From Parvularculaceae bacterium (GTDB taxonomy: Bacteria > Pseudomonadota > Alphaproteobacteria > Caulobacterales > Parvularculaceae), in assembly GCA_021776435.1 (NCBI GenBank), contig JAJFFW010000060.1, forward strand, positions 1 through 37,015: DNA of 37,015 nt. Direction: 5' to 3'. The position numbers were made by a program, and so were the translations under genes. The notes below the pieces were generated by a model that was not told where the DNA came from, searched no databases, and saw only the letters and a list, made by a program, of their open reading frames with translations. Each line of letters starts with the position of its first letter. Position 1 is the first letter of the stretch. This document shows positions 1-8,694 of the stretch, piece after piece.

Positions 1-735
1 TGGCTGAACACCGGCGTACTCGGACCGGATGTCAACTGGATCATGCGCGGCGCGGACGAAGAAACAGCAGCGGCGGCAGATTTTTTTAAAGGCGCAATGA
101 TGGCCGCGATGTTCATGATCGCACTCATTCTGCTGTTGGAATTTAATAGCTTTTATCACGCCGCTCTAACGCTCTCAGCCGTTGTTTTATCCGTCATCGG
201 CGTATTGCTGGGGATCGCTCTGACCGGACAATATCTCAGCATTATCATGACAGGAACCGGCATTGTCGCACTCGCCGGTATTGTAGTGAATAATAACATT
301 GTGCTGATCGACACTTATCAACACCTCCGGCGAAAAGGCCTTGCTGTTGAAGACGCCGTCATCCGCACTGCCGCACAGCGCCTTCGTCCAGTCATGCTGA
401 CGACCGTCACGACAATTCTCGGATTGTTGCCTATGGTGTTCGAGCTGAATGTGAATTTTGCAGCTGGAACCATCACCCGCGGATCGAGCACATCTGACTG
501 GTGGGTATTGCTGTCTTCCGCGGTTGTTTATGGCCTCGCCTTTTCGACCATTCTCACGCTGATCCTGACACCGGTAATGCTCGCCGCGCCGACCGTATTG
601 CGAAAACGAACACCCGCAGCAATCGCCGTCATCGTTGCAATTTGCGCACGACTGACAGGACGTCGAGACGCTCAAGGGACCGTTCTTTTACCTCCGAGCG
701 AAGCGGAAGAGGCTTTTCAGCGCGCCGCTGAATAA
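1..735 (+). CDS. RND family efflux transporter permease, C-terminal part (5' truncated by window edge)
   Basis: The frame is open from base 1, so the start lies upstream. The visible 244 residues are the last transmembrane bundle of an inner-membrane RND (AcrB/MexB-like) permease, which exports solutes by proton antiport together with a membrane-fusion protein and an outer-membrane channel. Hydrophobic helices run almost continuously from the FFKGAMMAAMFMIAL stretch. The family signature GIVVNNNIVLID is followed by the conserved cytoplasmic loop with RLRPVMLTT and then the GLLPMVFE helix. The protein ends with a polar tail of about 45 residues. The substrate cannot be told from this fragment. 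The next gene is on the opposite strand and its stop lies 15 bp away. Confidence 0.9.
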   Translation, partial: WLNTGVLGPDVNWIMRGADEETAAAADFFKGAMMAAMFMIALILLLEFNSFYHAALTLSAVVLSVIGVLLGIALTGQYLSIIMTGTGIVALAGIVVNNNIVLIDTYQHLRRKGLAVEDAVIRTAAQRLRPVMLTTVTTILGLLPMVFELNVNFAAGTITRGSSTSDWWVLLSSAVVYGLAFSTILTLILTPVMLAAPTVLRKRTPAAIAVIVAICARLTGRRDAQGTVLLPPSEAEEAFQRAAE

Positions 736-750
736 AGCCGCCATTGGTTA

Positions 751-1746
751 TTATTGGTCCGACTTATCTTCGGCGTCTTCGGCGTCTTCGGCGTCTTCAG
801 CGTCTTCATCCGGTACGACAAATATCTGTCCCGGATAGATCAGATCGGGATCGCGGATTTGGTCTGCGTTGGCTTCAAAGATAATCGTATATTGCGCGCC
901 GCGCCCGTATGCCCGCCGCGAAATGCGCCATAGGCTATTGCCAGGCTGAACAATAACCTTGCCGTCGCGAAGCTCTACCTGGTTTGCCGACGCACGCTCA
1001 AACGGTAACTCTATAGCGAAAACCGGCCGGCCGTTTTCATCGAGCTGAACGATATGCAATGTATACACGCCCGCCATCATATTGGATGCGGCCAAAGACC
1101 AGCGCCCGTCGTCATCAGACGTTGTCTGGCCCACAGGCTGACTGTTTGCGAAAATCTGAACAACGCGTTGAGGCTCAGCGTGTCCGGTAAAGATGACACT
1201 GCCGGAATCATCATAATCGATCGTATCGAGCGTTAATGGACCCAACCCCGCATCCGGATCGCGTGGGTTTTGCAATACTTCTGTCGCGCCACCTGGCGTC
1301 GTACGCAACACCAGCGGCAAATCGCCTTCCCTATCCGGCACATAAATAACGATGGTTTCTTCTGATCGCACCGTGAGACCATCTTCGGTCGTCATCGACA
1401 AGCTAAGTTCAACAGGGCCGGATTGCAGGGGGGTTTCCGTCGCAACCGACCAGTCGCCATTTGCAATGGCGACCGTCGAAATGAGCTCATCGTCATTGGC
1501 GAAGACAGTGACAGTGGCGCCTGGCTTAGCGCGCCCGGCGATGACTGCATAACCACCGCGGGTAACCCGAACAATATCGAAGCTCGGAAGAGACGCTTCG
1601 ACCGCTGAGCTTGGGTCCGTTCCGTCGGGTTGGGCTTCAGTCGCAGTCGTTTCGACCGGCGCATCAATAATATTATAATGCTCAGCCGCTTTCCAGGCGA
1701 TGAAGCCCAGAATCATCAGCAACAGGAATATGATAATAACACGCAC
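751..1746 (-). CDS. Membrane-anchored LysM-domain protein with acidic repeat tail
   Basis: 331 residues, starting at GTG with a well-placed GGAGG (6-nt spacer). Residues 3-20 form a single N-terminal membrane anchor, so the rest is probably periplasmic. A Pro/Thr/Ser/Glu-rich linker is followed by two Ig-like beta-sandwich segments (about 58-135 and 175-255), each with a similar VTVFANDDE / VQIFANSQP core. A LysM domain follows at about 264-312 (PGNSLWRISRRAYGRG ... IYPGQIFVVP) and should bind peptidoglycan. The extreme C-terminus is a run of Glu-Asp-Ala repeats encoded by a 9-bp tandem repeat. LysM proteins with this N-anchor plus Ig-like layout are common in Alphaproteobacteria; a cell-envelope scaffolding role is inferred, not shown. 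Confidence 0.85.
   Translation of the reverse strand: MRVIIIFLLLMILGFIAWKAAEHYNIIDAPVETTATEAQPDGTDPSSAVEASLPSFDIVRVTRGGYAVIAGRAKPGATVTVFANDDELISTVAIANGDWSVATETPLQSGPVELSLSMTTEDGLTVRSEETIVIYVPDREGDLPLVLRTTPGGATEVLQNPRDPDAGLGPLTLDTIDYDDSGSVIFTGHAEPQRVVQIFANSQPVGQTTSDDDGRWSLAASNMMAGVYTLHIVQLDENGRPVFAIELPFERASANQVELRDGKVIVQPGNSLWRISRRAYGRGAQYTIIFEANADQIRDPDLIYPGQIFVVPDEDAEDAEDAEDAEDKSDQ
767..807. repeat. 9-bp tandem repeat inside the LysM-protein gene
   Basis: The unit TCTTCGGCG occurs three times exactly (767-775, 776-784, 785-793), once with one change (794-802) and once in part (803-807). It is in frame and encodes Glu-Asp-Ala repeats on the minus strand. Because the unit is a multiple of three, slippage would change tail length without breaking the frame. 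Confidence 0.9.
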
Positions 1747-1847
1747 AATTGTCCTCCCGGCGATCCTTGCAGCGAACCCAAATTAACACTATCAACAAGG
1801 TTTGACGGATACAATGTGCATTGGTTCCCTTAATCACGCGTAAGTCC

Positions 1848-2402
1848 ATGAAATCTTTATGTGTTTATTGCGGCTCAAATCCGGGCGATGACCCGGCCTT
1901 CGGTGAAGCCGCCCGTTTTGTCGGTACAGACGCCGCCAAACGCGGCTGTAGAATCGTCTATGGCGGGGGCAAGCTCGGACTGATGGGCGCGACCGCTGGC
2001 GCCGCACGCGACGCGGGCGGCAAGGTTTTCGGAGTCATCCCGGAATTCCTGGTTGAACTCGAAGGCATCCTTGAAGGCGTCGATCACAAGGTCGTGGAAA
2101 CGATGCATGAGCGCAAAATGTTGATGTTCGAGGAATCGGATGCCATTTGTGCATTGCCTGGCGGTATTGGCACATTGGAAGAGCTGATTGAAACTCTGTC
2201 CTGGGCGCGTCTGTCACTCCACCAAAAGCCAATTATCGTCTTGAACCTGAAGGGCTTCTGGTCGCCATTGCAAGACCTGTTTGAGCATATCGTCGAGCGG
2301 GGTTTCGCCCCGCCTGCTCTCCTCAGGGAAGTAATTTTCGTCGATCGGCCTGAGGAGGTCATCCCGGCTGCAGAAAAGCGCCTGCTGCGCACGGTCGTTT
2401 AG
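1848..2402 (+). CDS. LOG family protein (TIGR00730, cytokinin riboside 5'-monophosphate phosphoribohydrolase-like)
   Basis: 184 residues. The chosen ATG gives the canonical family N-terminus MKSLCVYCGSNPG; an upstream in-frame TTG at 1821 would only add nine non-conserved residues. Family signatures are present: GGGKLGLMG in the first Rossmann part, the ERK motif in MHERKMLMFEESD, and PGGIGTLEELIE, the PGGxGTxxE motif that binds the phosphoribosyl group and catalyses N-glycosidic cleavage. Such enzymes hydrolyse nucleoside 5'-monophosphates (AMP or cytokinin nucleotides) to the base and ribose 5-phosphate; the real substrate in bacteria is often unknown. The stop is one base from the stop of convergent gltX, leaving no room for a separate terminator. 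Confidence 0.9.
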   Translation: MKSLCVYCGSNPGDDPAFGEAARFVGTDAAKRGCRIVYGGGKLGLMGATAGAARDAGGKVFGVIPEFLVELEGILEGVDHKVVETMHERKMLMFEESDAICALPGGIGTLEELIETLSWARLSLHQKPIIVLNLKGFWSPLQDLFEHIVERGFAPPALLREVIFVDRPEEVIPAAEKRLLRTVV

Positions 2403-2403
2403 A

Positions 2404-3735
2404 TTACGACTTGTCACCGGCGAGTCGCGAACGCGCCTTCACCGAACCGATCAGCGGAAAAAGCAACGCCATCTCAGGACCACGCGCGCGCCCAGTCAGC
2501 GCAATCCGCAATGGCATGAAGAGGTTCTTCCCTTTCACACCGGTTTTTTCCTTCAATGCGGACGTAAATTGCGCCCAACTTTCCCCTGTAAGCGGATCAT
2601 CCGGGACAAGTTCCGCGGCTTGCTTCAGAAATGCCGCATCTTCGATATCCGGGTTGATCTCGCCCTCAACCACATCGCGCCACTCAGCGGCTTCATCGAG
2701 ACGCAAGATATTCCCTCTCACAACGTCCCACAGCGGTTTTGAGACCCCCAGCGCGTCCAGCCGGTCAGAGACGGATTCATAATCCGTCTCATGCAGCAAA
2801 CGCGCGTTAATCGCTTCAAGCTCGGCCATATCAAAGCGCGCCGGAGCGCGCCCCATTTTGGCAAAATCAAAACCCTCCGCCAGACGATCGAGATCGGATT
2901 CCGGAACCACCGGATCTGATGTGCCAAGCTTGGCCAGGTGACTGGTTATGGCTGCGGCCTCCAGCCCGTCATCGCGCATCGCCTCGATAGAAAGTGCGCC
3001 GAACCGTTTGGACAGCCCGTGCCCATCGGCGCCGATAAGAAGGGAATGATGGGCGAATGCAGGCGGCTCACCCTTGAGTGCGCGGATCAGTTCGATCTGC
3101 ACCGCCGTATTGGTGACATGGTCCTCACCGCGGATCACATGCGTGATCTTGAGCTCCATATCATCGACGCAACTCGGCAAAGTATAAAGATACTGGCCGT
3201 CTTCACGTATAAGCACAGGGTCGGAAACACTCACAGTATCGACCACCGTATGCCCGCGAATGAGGTCATTCCACTCGATCGGCTTATGGGACAGCTTGAA
3301 GCGCCAGTGCGGCTTTCGACCCTCGGCCTCGAATTGTTCGATTTGGTCCTGCGAATACGCCAACCCAGCGCGGTCATATACCGGCGGCAGGCTTCTCGCA
3401 CGCTGCAGCTTGCGCTTACGGTCGAGTTCCTCGCTGGTCTCATAACAGGCGTAGAGCAGGCCCAGGCTTTTCAATTTCTCAACGGCGGCGTCATACTGAT
3501 CGAACCGCGCAGACTGACGCACACTGTCATCGTCAAAAAGCCCGAGCCATGCCAGATCCGTTCGGATCAAATCTTCATAGGCCTTCGTCGAACGCTCACG
3601 ATCTGTATCGTCAATGCGCAAGATAAACTTGCCGCCCGACTGGCGCGCGAAGAGCCAGTTCCACAATGCAGCGCGGACATTACCCACATGGAGCTTGCCG
3701 GTGGGTGACGGCGCAAAACGAACGGTTACTGTCAT
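2404..3735 (-). CDS. gltX: Glutamate--tRNA ligase
   Basis: 443 residues. A cytoplasmic class I aminoacyl-tRNA synthetase that charges tRNA-Glu (and, in many Alphaproteobacteria, tRNA-Gln for later amidation). The HIGH-type motif is HVGN at residues 16-19, preceded by RFAPSPTG. The KMSKS equivalent is GLSKR at 240-244. DDTDRERS (42-49) and HVIRGEDHVTN (199-209) are typical GluRS active-site blocks. The protein is somewhat shorter than the usual 465-490 residues, with a compact C-terminal anticodon-binding region. The start ATG matches the family N-terminus; I see no strong Shine-Dalgarno. It lies downstream of the CocE-like gene on the same strand, with 86 bp between them including a hairpin. 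Confidence 0.96.
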   Translation of the reverse strand: MTVTVRFAPSPTGKLHVGNVRAALWNWLFARQSGGKFILRIDDTDRERSTKAYEDLIRTDLAWLGLFDDDSVRQSARFDQYDAAVEKLKSLGLLYACYETSEELDRKRKLQRARSLPPVYDRAGLAYSQDQIEQFEAEGRKPHWRFKLSHKPIEWNDLIRGHTVVDTVSVSDPVLIREDGQYLYTLPSCVDDMELKITHVIRGEDHVTNTAVQIELIRALKGEPPAFAHHSLLIGADGHGLSKRFGALSIEAMRDDGLEAAAITSHLAKLGTSDPVVPESDLDRLAEGFDFAKMGRAPARFDMAELEAINARLLHETDYESVSDRLDALGVSKPLWDVVRGNILRLDEAAEWRDVVEGEINPDIEDAAFLKQAAELVPDDPLTGESWAQFTSALKEKTGVKGKNLFMPLRIALTGRARGPEMALLFPLIGSVKARSRLAGDKS

Positions 3736-3759
3736 GAGATTAGATTATGAATGCCTAAA

Positions 3760-3787
3760 CTGAAGGGCGAGTGGTTACGCTCTTCAG
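3760..3787 (-). terminator. Hairpin between the CocE-like gene and gltX, possible weak terminator or attenuator
   Basis: A 10-bp stem (3760-3769 with 3778-3787, one G-U pair on the plus strand) encloses an 8-nt loop. On the minus strand it is followed only by TTTAGG, so termination may be weak. It sits about 25 bp before the gltX start and could allow partial read-through. Confidence 0.4.
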
Positions 3788-3821
3788 TCGAAAGGGTCAA
3801 ATACCCTGAAAGCCGATGCGC

Positions 3822-5738
3822 CTAACGGGGCGCAACGGTCAATGTCAGGCGCGAAGGATGCGCCGTCGAGTGATGCACGCTATTGCGGGCGATCCGAGGA
3901 TCAGCCTGATCAGGGACCGGCTCCGCCGTATTCAGATTGCGTGAAAAGCGTGGAAAATTGGACGAGGTCACCTCAAGCCGGATGCGGTGGCCGGGTGCAA
4001 AGTAATTCGCCGTCACCATGGGTTGGATGGTCACCTCATAAACGCCGCCCTCCTCCATCATCACCGGCGCCTTTTCGTAGCCTTCTCGCCAGCGCGTACG
4101 CTGGGCCGTCTCATCAAGATTATACGCCGTCCCATCAGGGAACACATCCACAAGCTTGACCATGAAGTCCGTATCCGGCGCATCTGACGATACATTCAAT
4201 GTCAATTTGACCGGCCCCGCCACATGCATTCCCTCTTCCAAAGGCTCGCTTGTATAAACGAGGACATCATTGCGCGCCTCATTGGGTCGCTGATCGAAGA
4301 CACCGCCCTCAACAGCATTACCAATACAACAAATACCGCCGCCCAGTGATGGCACCGGATTCATCGGATCGTAGGTAAAGCTATCCATAAGTGAACCACC
4401 ATCAACAGGCATCTCACGCATCAAGACACCGTCGCCAAAAACACTATTCGCTGCTTTATTTGAGTCGAGATAGAACGTAACTTCGCTGGCGCCGCGCGGT
4501 GGCCAGCTTTGATCACTCCTCCATTCATCCGCACCCATTTCATAATATTGAACTGCTGGCGTTTTACGTTCAAAACCGTTGCGCTCACCCTTCACATAAC
4601 GATCAAAGAAATCGAATACGAGATCGAAATAATCAAGTGCTGCATTATCGAATGTCCGATCACCAACCTCACCGACTTTATCCCGGTAAAACCGGCAATG
4701 CAGATTGGGTCCGACGGCGGCGTATTGATTGCGCCCGGCTTCGCGATCCTCGGTGTTTTTGCGAGCATGGTTGAAGAGAGCAAGGTTGGGGGCAATCGAG
4801 ACATCGAACCAGGAAAATATCCATAGGGCGGGTGCGTGAATATTGCTGTCATCGTAAAAAAGCCCGCCTTCGCGCCAGCCCGCATCCCCCGGCCCACGCG
4901 ATGCAAAGGCGTCCATCGTGGCGTTCGGCGCATCGACTGCGTTCAACATATCTTTCAGCGGTAAATGTTTGATGGCCTTATCCCAATTCACCTCAGGCGC
5001 ATCGGGGTCCAGGTCATACCAATCGGCCAGCCGCGCACGGTCTTCGCGCGAAAGCTCTTTGGGAATCTCAGGTCTGAGCGTGGTTTGAAGACTCCCATAT
5101 AACCAGGGTGGATAGAACATTTGCTCTGCGCCGCCGCGGTACCAATTGCCCTGCTCCCAATAATCGCCAACCTTGCCAATGCCCGCGCCCGGCGCCATCG
5201 GCACAATCGCGGCCAGAGCAGGATGGTTTTGGGTAGCGAGCGCCAATTGCCATTCAGCCGGCGAAGAACACCCAACGGTCCCGACTTTGCCTGTGGACCA
5301 ATCCTGCTCGGAGAACCAGTCCAGCGCATCCACACCATCCGTCTGCGGAAACCCTAAAATCTCCCACTTACCTTCGGAATAATATTTTCCCCGTTCATTT
5401 TGAATGGCGAATGCGTATCCCCTACGGAGGGCTTTGAGCGCGAAACGCATCTGCGTCGCGCCGAGCGGGTTATAATTATAAGGTGTTTTCCACCAGATAA
5501 TCGGCACTTTTCCACGCCTGTTCTTGGGAAGGTAAATGTCTGTCGATAGCCCTACGCCGTCACGCATGGGCACAAGAACTTGCTTCGTAACATCGGCGAT
5601 TTCGGAGAGCTCACCAGAAAGTTGCTCTGTGGATTTGTTCCGATCCGGGTCCGGCGCCGCGTCATATCCTTGAGAAAAGGCTGAAGCCGGTGCAAGCACT
5701 GCAATAAGCAGAGCGACTGTCATCATTCGAACTGTCAT
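3822..5738 (-). CDS. Secreted CocE/NonD (S15-like) alpha/beta hydrolase
   Basis: 638 residues with a signal peptide (about 1-23, ending ASAFSQG), so exported. The strong GGAGG before the ATG supports the start. The order is the CocE/X-Pro dipeptidyl-peptidase type: an alpha/beta-hydrolase core from VPMRDGVGLSTDIYLP, a helical cap inserted at about 180-290, and a C-terminal jelly-roll domain (about 420-630). The likely triad is Ser158 in GCSSPAEWQ, Asp312 in FSWFDVSIAPN and His347 in VGPNLHC. The nucleophile elbow is GxSS rather than the GxSYxG common in CocE. Family members cleave esters or amides (cocaine esterase, cephalosporin acylase, X-Pro peptidases); the substrate here is unknown. It is downstream of nadE on the same strand, 83 bp away. 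Confidence 0.88.
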   Translation of the reverse strand: MTVRMMTVALLIAVLAPASAFSQGYDAAPDPDRNKSTEQLSGELSEIADVTKQVLVPMRDGVGLSTDIYLPKNRRGKVPIIWWKTPYNYNPLGATQMRFALKALRRGYAFAIQNERGKYYSEGKWEILGFPQTDGVDALDWFSEQDWSTGKVGTVGCSSPAEWQLALATQNHPALAAIVPMAPGAGIGKVGDYWEQGNWYRGGAEQMFYPPWLYGSLQTTLRPEIPKELSREDRARLADWYDLDPDAPEVNWDKAIKHLPLKDMLNAVDAPNATMDAFASRGPGDAGWREGGLFYDDSNIHAPALWIFSWFDVSIAPNLALFNHARKNTEDREAGRNQYAAVGPNLHCRFYRDKVGEVGDRTFDNAALDYFDLVFDFFDRYVKGERNGFERKTPAVQYYEMGADEWRSDQSWPPRGASEVTFYLDSNKAANSVFGDGVLMREMPVDGGSLMDSFTYDPMNPVPSLGGGICCIGNAVEGGVFDQRPNEARNDVLVYTSEPLEEGMHVAGPVKLTLNVSSDAPDTDFMVKLVDVFPDGTAYNLDETAQRTRWREGYEKAPVMMEEGGVYEVTIQPMVTANYFAPGHRIRLEVTSSNFPRFSRNLNTAEPVPDQADPRIARNSVHHSTAHPSRLTLTVAPR

Positions 5739-5821
5739 GGACCCCTCCGGTTTACGGCAAATCCATCGCCGCGATTGGACTCAAAGAGTATGAGCCAGAT
5801 AGGGCCGTGCTTCAATCGCAG

Positions 5822-7480
5822 TTATCGATCCCGCCAACCATTTGTGATCGGATACCGCCGATCTCGACCGAAATTAACAGTCGTGATCTTGGGTCCGGGC
5901 GGGGCCTGACGGCGTTTATATTCGGCAATATAAAGCATGTGCTCAACGCGTCTCACCGTCGCTTCGTCGAACCCTTGATGGACAATTTCGTGCACGGCCA
6001 TTTCTTTCTCGACCAGATTTTCAATTATTCGGTCCAGAATGTCATAAGGCGGCAAGCTGTCTTCATCTTTTTGATCCTCGCGAAGTTCAGCCGATGGCGG
6101 TTTATGGATGACCCGCTGAGGAACAACTTCACCCACAGGGCCTTTCAGGCCTTTCGCATAATGAGCGTTTCGCCAACCACATAAATCAAATATTTCGGTT
6201 TTATAAAGATCTTTTAACGGATTATATCCGCCATTCATATCTCCATAAAGCGTGGCGTAACCGGTTGACATCTCCGACTTGTTACCGGTCGTCAAAACCA
6301 TGGAGCCAAATTTATTTGAGAGCGCCATCAAAATCACGCCGCGGATGCGCGACTGAATATTTTCCTCAGTCGTGTCGGCCGCCACGCCTTCAAATGCGGG
6401 TGTGAGCATGTCTCGGAACGCCGCTACAGCTGGTTCAATCGCAATATCCTCATAAGAAACACCAAGCGCTCGAGCACAAGCAATGGCATCTTCTACGCTC
6501 TGCTTAGACGTATATCGTGAGCTCATCATCACACAGCGAACGTTTTCCGCGCCCAACGCATCGACGGCGATTGCCGCCGTCAACGCAGAATCAACGCCGC
6601 CGGAAAGCCCGATGACAACACCGGGGAAGCGGTTCTTATTCACATAATCGCGCACGCCTAAAGTGACTGCCCGATAAACCGCTTCCGAACCTTTTGGCCA
6701 TGTTGCGTCAGGGCCGGAGATGCAGGACCAACCTTTATCGCCCTTATGCCATTCGGTGATAAACACGCCATTCTCGAATTGCGGCGCACAAAAATCGACG
6801 ACGCCATCTGCGTTCATTACGAAGCTGGCTCCGTCAAAAATGACTTCGTCTTGACCGGCGAGCTGGTTGACGAAGATCAATGGCAGGCCGGTCGCAATAA
6901 CGCGATCACGGGAAGCACAGACCCGTTCATCGAGCGCCGTTTTGCGAAATGGAGAGCCATGGGGTACGATGAACAACTCAGCGCCCGCCTCAGCCAGTGA
7001 TTCACCAGCCCCCGGCAGCCACATATCCTCACAAATCATCAATCCAAGTTTGACGCCCTTGAACAGGCATGGCGCCGGGCCGGGCCCCGGTGTGAACCAG
7101 CGTGGCTCATCAAAAACACCGTAGTTCGGAAGCCGGGCCTTAAAAATGGTCTCCGCGATATTCCCTTCAGCAAGCAAGAATGCAGCATTATAAAGTGCGC
7201 CTCCCTCAACCCACGGCGCCCCGACAATCATCGCAGGGCCGCCATCGGCAGTATCATCTGCAAGCGCCTTCACCGCAGCACGGCAGGCTCTCTGATAGGC
7301 CGGCTTATTAACCAGGTCCTCCGGCGGATAGCCGGAAACGACGAGTTCGCAGAAAATAGCGAGATCGGCGCCTTTAACAGCAGCCTCAGCGCGCGCCGCT
7401 CGGATCCGCGCGATATTGCCATCAATATCACCAACCCATGGTTCAATCTGCGCAATTGCGATTTTGAGGACGTCAGTCAT
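5822..7480 (-). CDS. nadE: Glutamine-dependent NAD+ synthetase
   Basis: 552 residues, a normal length for the two-domain form. It amidates nicotinic acid adenine dinucleotide to NAD+ with ATP and ammonia released from glutamine. The N-terminal nitrilase-fold glutaminase domain carries the Glu45-Lys114-Cys150 triad (in FCELVVSGYPPEDL, FKARLPNYGVFDE and MICEDMW). The C-terminal synthetase domain has the ATP P-loop SGGVDSA at 293-299, TTGNKSEMSTGYATLYGDM, and the LPPYDILDRII segment. All key residues are intact. Only 41 bp separate it from the upstream transaminase gene on the same strand, so the two may share a transcript, although no obvious Shine-Dalgarno is seen before the ATG. Confidence 0.96.
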   Translation of the reverse strand: MTDVLKIAIAQIEPWVGDIDGNIARIRAARAEAAVKGADLAIFCELVVSGYPPEDLVNKPAYQRACRAAVKALADDTADGGPAMIVGAPWVEGGALYNAAFLLAEGNIAETIFKARLPNYGVFDEPRWFTPGPGPAPCLFKGVKLGLMICEDMWLPGAGESLAEAGAELFIVPHGSPFRKTALDERVCASRDRVIATGLPLIFVNQLAGQDEVIFDGASFVMNADGVVDFCAPQFENGVFITEWHKGDKGWSCISGPDATWPKGSEAVYRAVTLGVRDYVNKNRFPGVVIGLSGGVDSALTAAIAVDALGAENVRCVMMSSRYTSKQSVEDAIACARALGVSYEDIAIEPAVAAFRDMLTPAFEGVAADTTEENIQSRIRGVILMALSNKFGSMVLTTGNKSEMSTGYATLYGDMNGGYNPLKDLYKTEIFDLCGWRNAHYAKGLKGPVGEVVPQRVIHKPPSAELREDQKDEDSLPPYDILDRIIENLVEKEMAVHEIVHQGFDEATVRRVEHMLYIAEYKRRQAPPGPKITTVNFGRDRRYPITNGWRDR

Positions 7481-7521
7481 AGGATTGATTTAAGCCGCGC
7501 ACATATCTCCTTGCAAGCGAC

Positions 7522-8694
7522 TTATTCAACCGCCGCGACAGCTTCTTCAAAAGTACAGCAAATGAAGTCGACCTGGGCTGGCGTCAGATAGGGGTGCATT
7601 GGCAGGGCAAGAATTTCCGCCGCCACTCTTTCTGTGGCCGGTAACCCACCGTCTGGCGCAAATATCGAGAAAGCAGGCATCATGTGTAGCGGCGTATTAT
7701 AATAAATTGCCGTTGGCACCCCTATTGTGTTCAACCGCGCTGCAACTGCATCACGGTTTTTCAAACACAAGGAGTAATATCCGTAGCCAGAACGTGCTTC
7801 GTCAAAGTGAACTTGCGGCTTCGCGAATTTGGAGAGTCTGTCATTATAGACAGCCGCAACGCGGTGACGCGCCTCCAACTCTTCGTCAAAGATCTCGAGC
7901 TTCTCAAGCAACACAGCGGCTTGAAAACTGTCCATACGTCCGTTGAAGCCGAACCGAATGGACTCTTTGCGTCCAGAATCCGTCCCGTGCCACCGAATAG
8001 ACGCCCAAATCTCTAGATCCTCCAAATTTTGGGTCAGTACGGCGCCGGCATCTCCATATGCCCCCAAGGCCTTACCGGGGAAGAAACTCGTCGCCGTCGC
8101 GGGCGCCAGATCTCCCACCCAGCGCCCATCAAGCTGTCCGCCAAAGCTTTGCGCGCCGTCGGCCACAAGGAACAAATCTTCCCGTTCAGCAATGGTTGAT
8201 AGTGTTGGATAATCTGCAGGCGAACCGAAAAGATCAACCGGGACCACTCCGCGAGGATTTAACTTGCCGGCGGCGCGCACCTGCGCGATTCTCCGTTCGA
8301 GGTCCTCAGGGCAAATATTGAATGTCGCCGGATCAATATCGACGAAAACGGGTGTCGCTCCCGTCACCAGAACGGCATTGGCTGTGGCGTTATAGCTGAA
8401 CGCGGGTATGAAAACAGCGTCCCCCGCCTTTAAACCCTGCGCCAGGAGGGGAATGATCAGCGCCGCTGTACCGCTGGCGCAGGCAATGGCGCCTTTGGCG
8501 CCAGTTCGCGCCACCAGACATTCTTCCAGCTCTTCGATCTCCGGGCCAGCAATGTAACGCCCATGATCAAGCACGGCCTTCAGGCGCGCTTCGAGGCGTC
8601 CACGAATACGGCTCTGCTGCGCCTTCAAATCGATAAAAGCAATCTCCCCAACCTGGGAATTGCTTGCTAATGACAAATTGGCGACCCCATTCAT
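7522..8694 (-). CDS. DegT/DnrJ/EryC1/StrS aminotransferase, GnnB- or WbpE-like
   Basis: 390 residues from the ATG that overlaps the upstream stop as ATGA (bases 8691-8694), which is better than the longer upstream start. A PLP-dependent nucleotide-sugar aminotransferase: the cofactor Lys is K208 in SFFPGKALGAYGDAGA, and Asp179 in ADGAQSFGG should contact the pyridine nitrogen. The N-terminus FIDLKAQQSRIRGRLE and YIAGPEIEELE are typical of enzymes that aminate 3-keto UDP-sugars. Coupled with the Gfo/Idh gene immediately upstream, the pair matches GnnA/GnnB (UDP-GlcNAc to UDP-GlcNAc3N for lipid A with 2,3-diaminoglucose) or WbpB/WbpE (UDP-GlcNAc3NA for O-antigen). The sequence alone does not settle which. 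Confidence 0.9.
   Translation of the reverse strand: MNGVANLSLASNSQVGEIAFIDLKAQQSRIRGRLEARLKAVLDHGRYIAGPEIEELEECLVARTGAKGAIACASGTAALIIPLLAQGLKAGDAVFIPAFSYNATANAVLVTGATPVFVDIDPATFNICPEDLERRIAQVRAAGKLNPRGVVPVDLFGSPADYPTLSTIAEREDLFLVADGAQSFGGQLDGRWVGDLAPATATSFFPGKALGAYGDAGAVLTQNLEDLEIWASIRWHGTDSGRKESIRFGFNGRMDSFQAAVLLEKLEIFDEELEARHRVAAVYNDRLSKFAKPQVHFDEARSGYGYYSLCLKNRDAVAARLNTIGVPTAIYYNTPLHMMPAFSIFAPDGGLPATERVAAEILALPMHPYLTPAQVDFICCTFEEAVAAVE

Noticed and set aside
187-675. 162-codon minus-strand frame over the RND fragment
   Set aside because: The plus strand encodes a clear RND membrane domain through the same bases; the minus translation is Cys/Arg/Gln-rich and has no family features.
767-807. 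Short tandem repeat considered as a CRISPR-like array
   Set aside because: The 9-bp units have no spacers and are in frame with the LysM-protein gene.
2938-3708. Long plus-strand reading frame (256 codons) antisense to gltX
   Set aside because: It lies wholly inside gltX, whose family motifs are complete. The translation has no domain-like pattern and no ribosome site, as expected from a high-GC3 antisense shadow.
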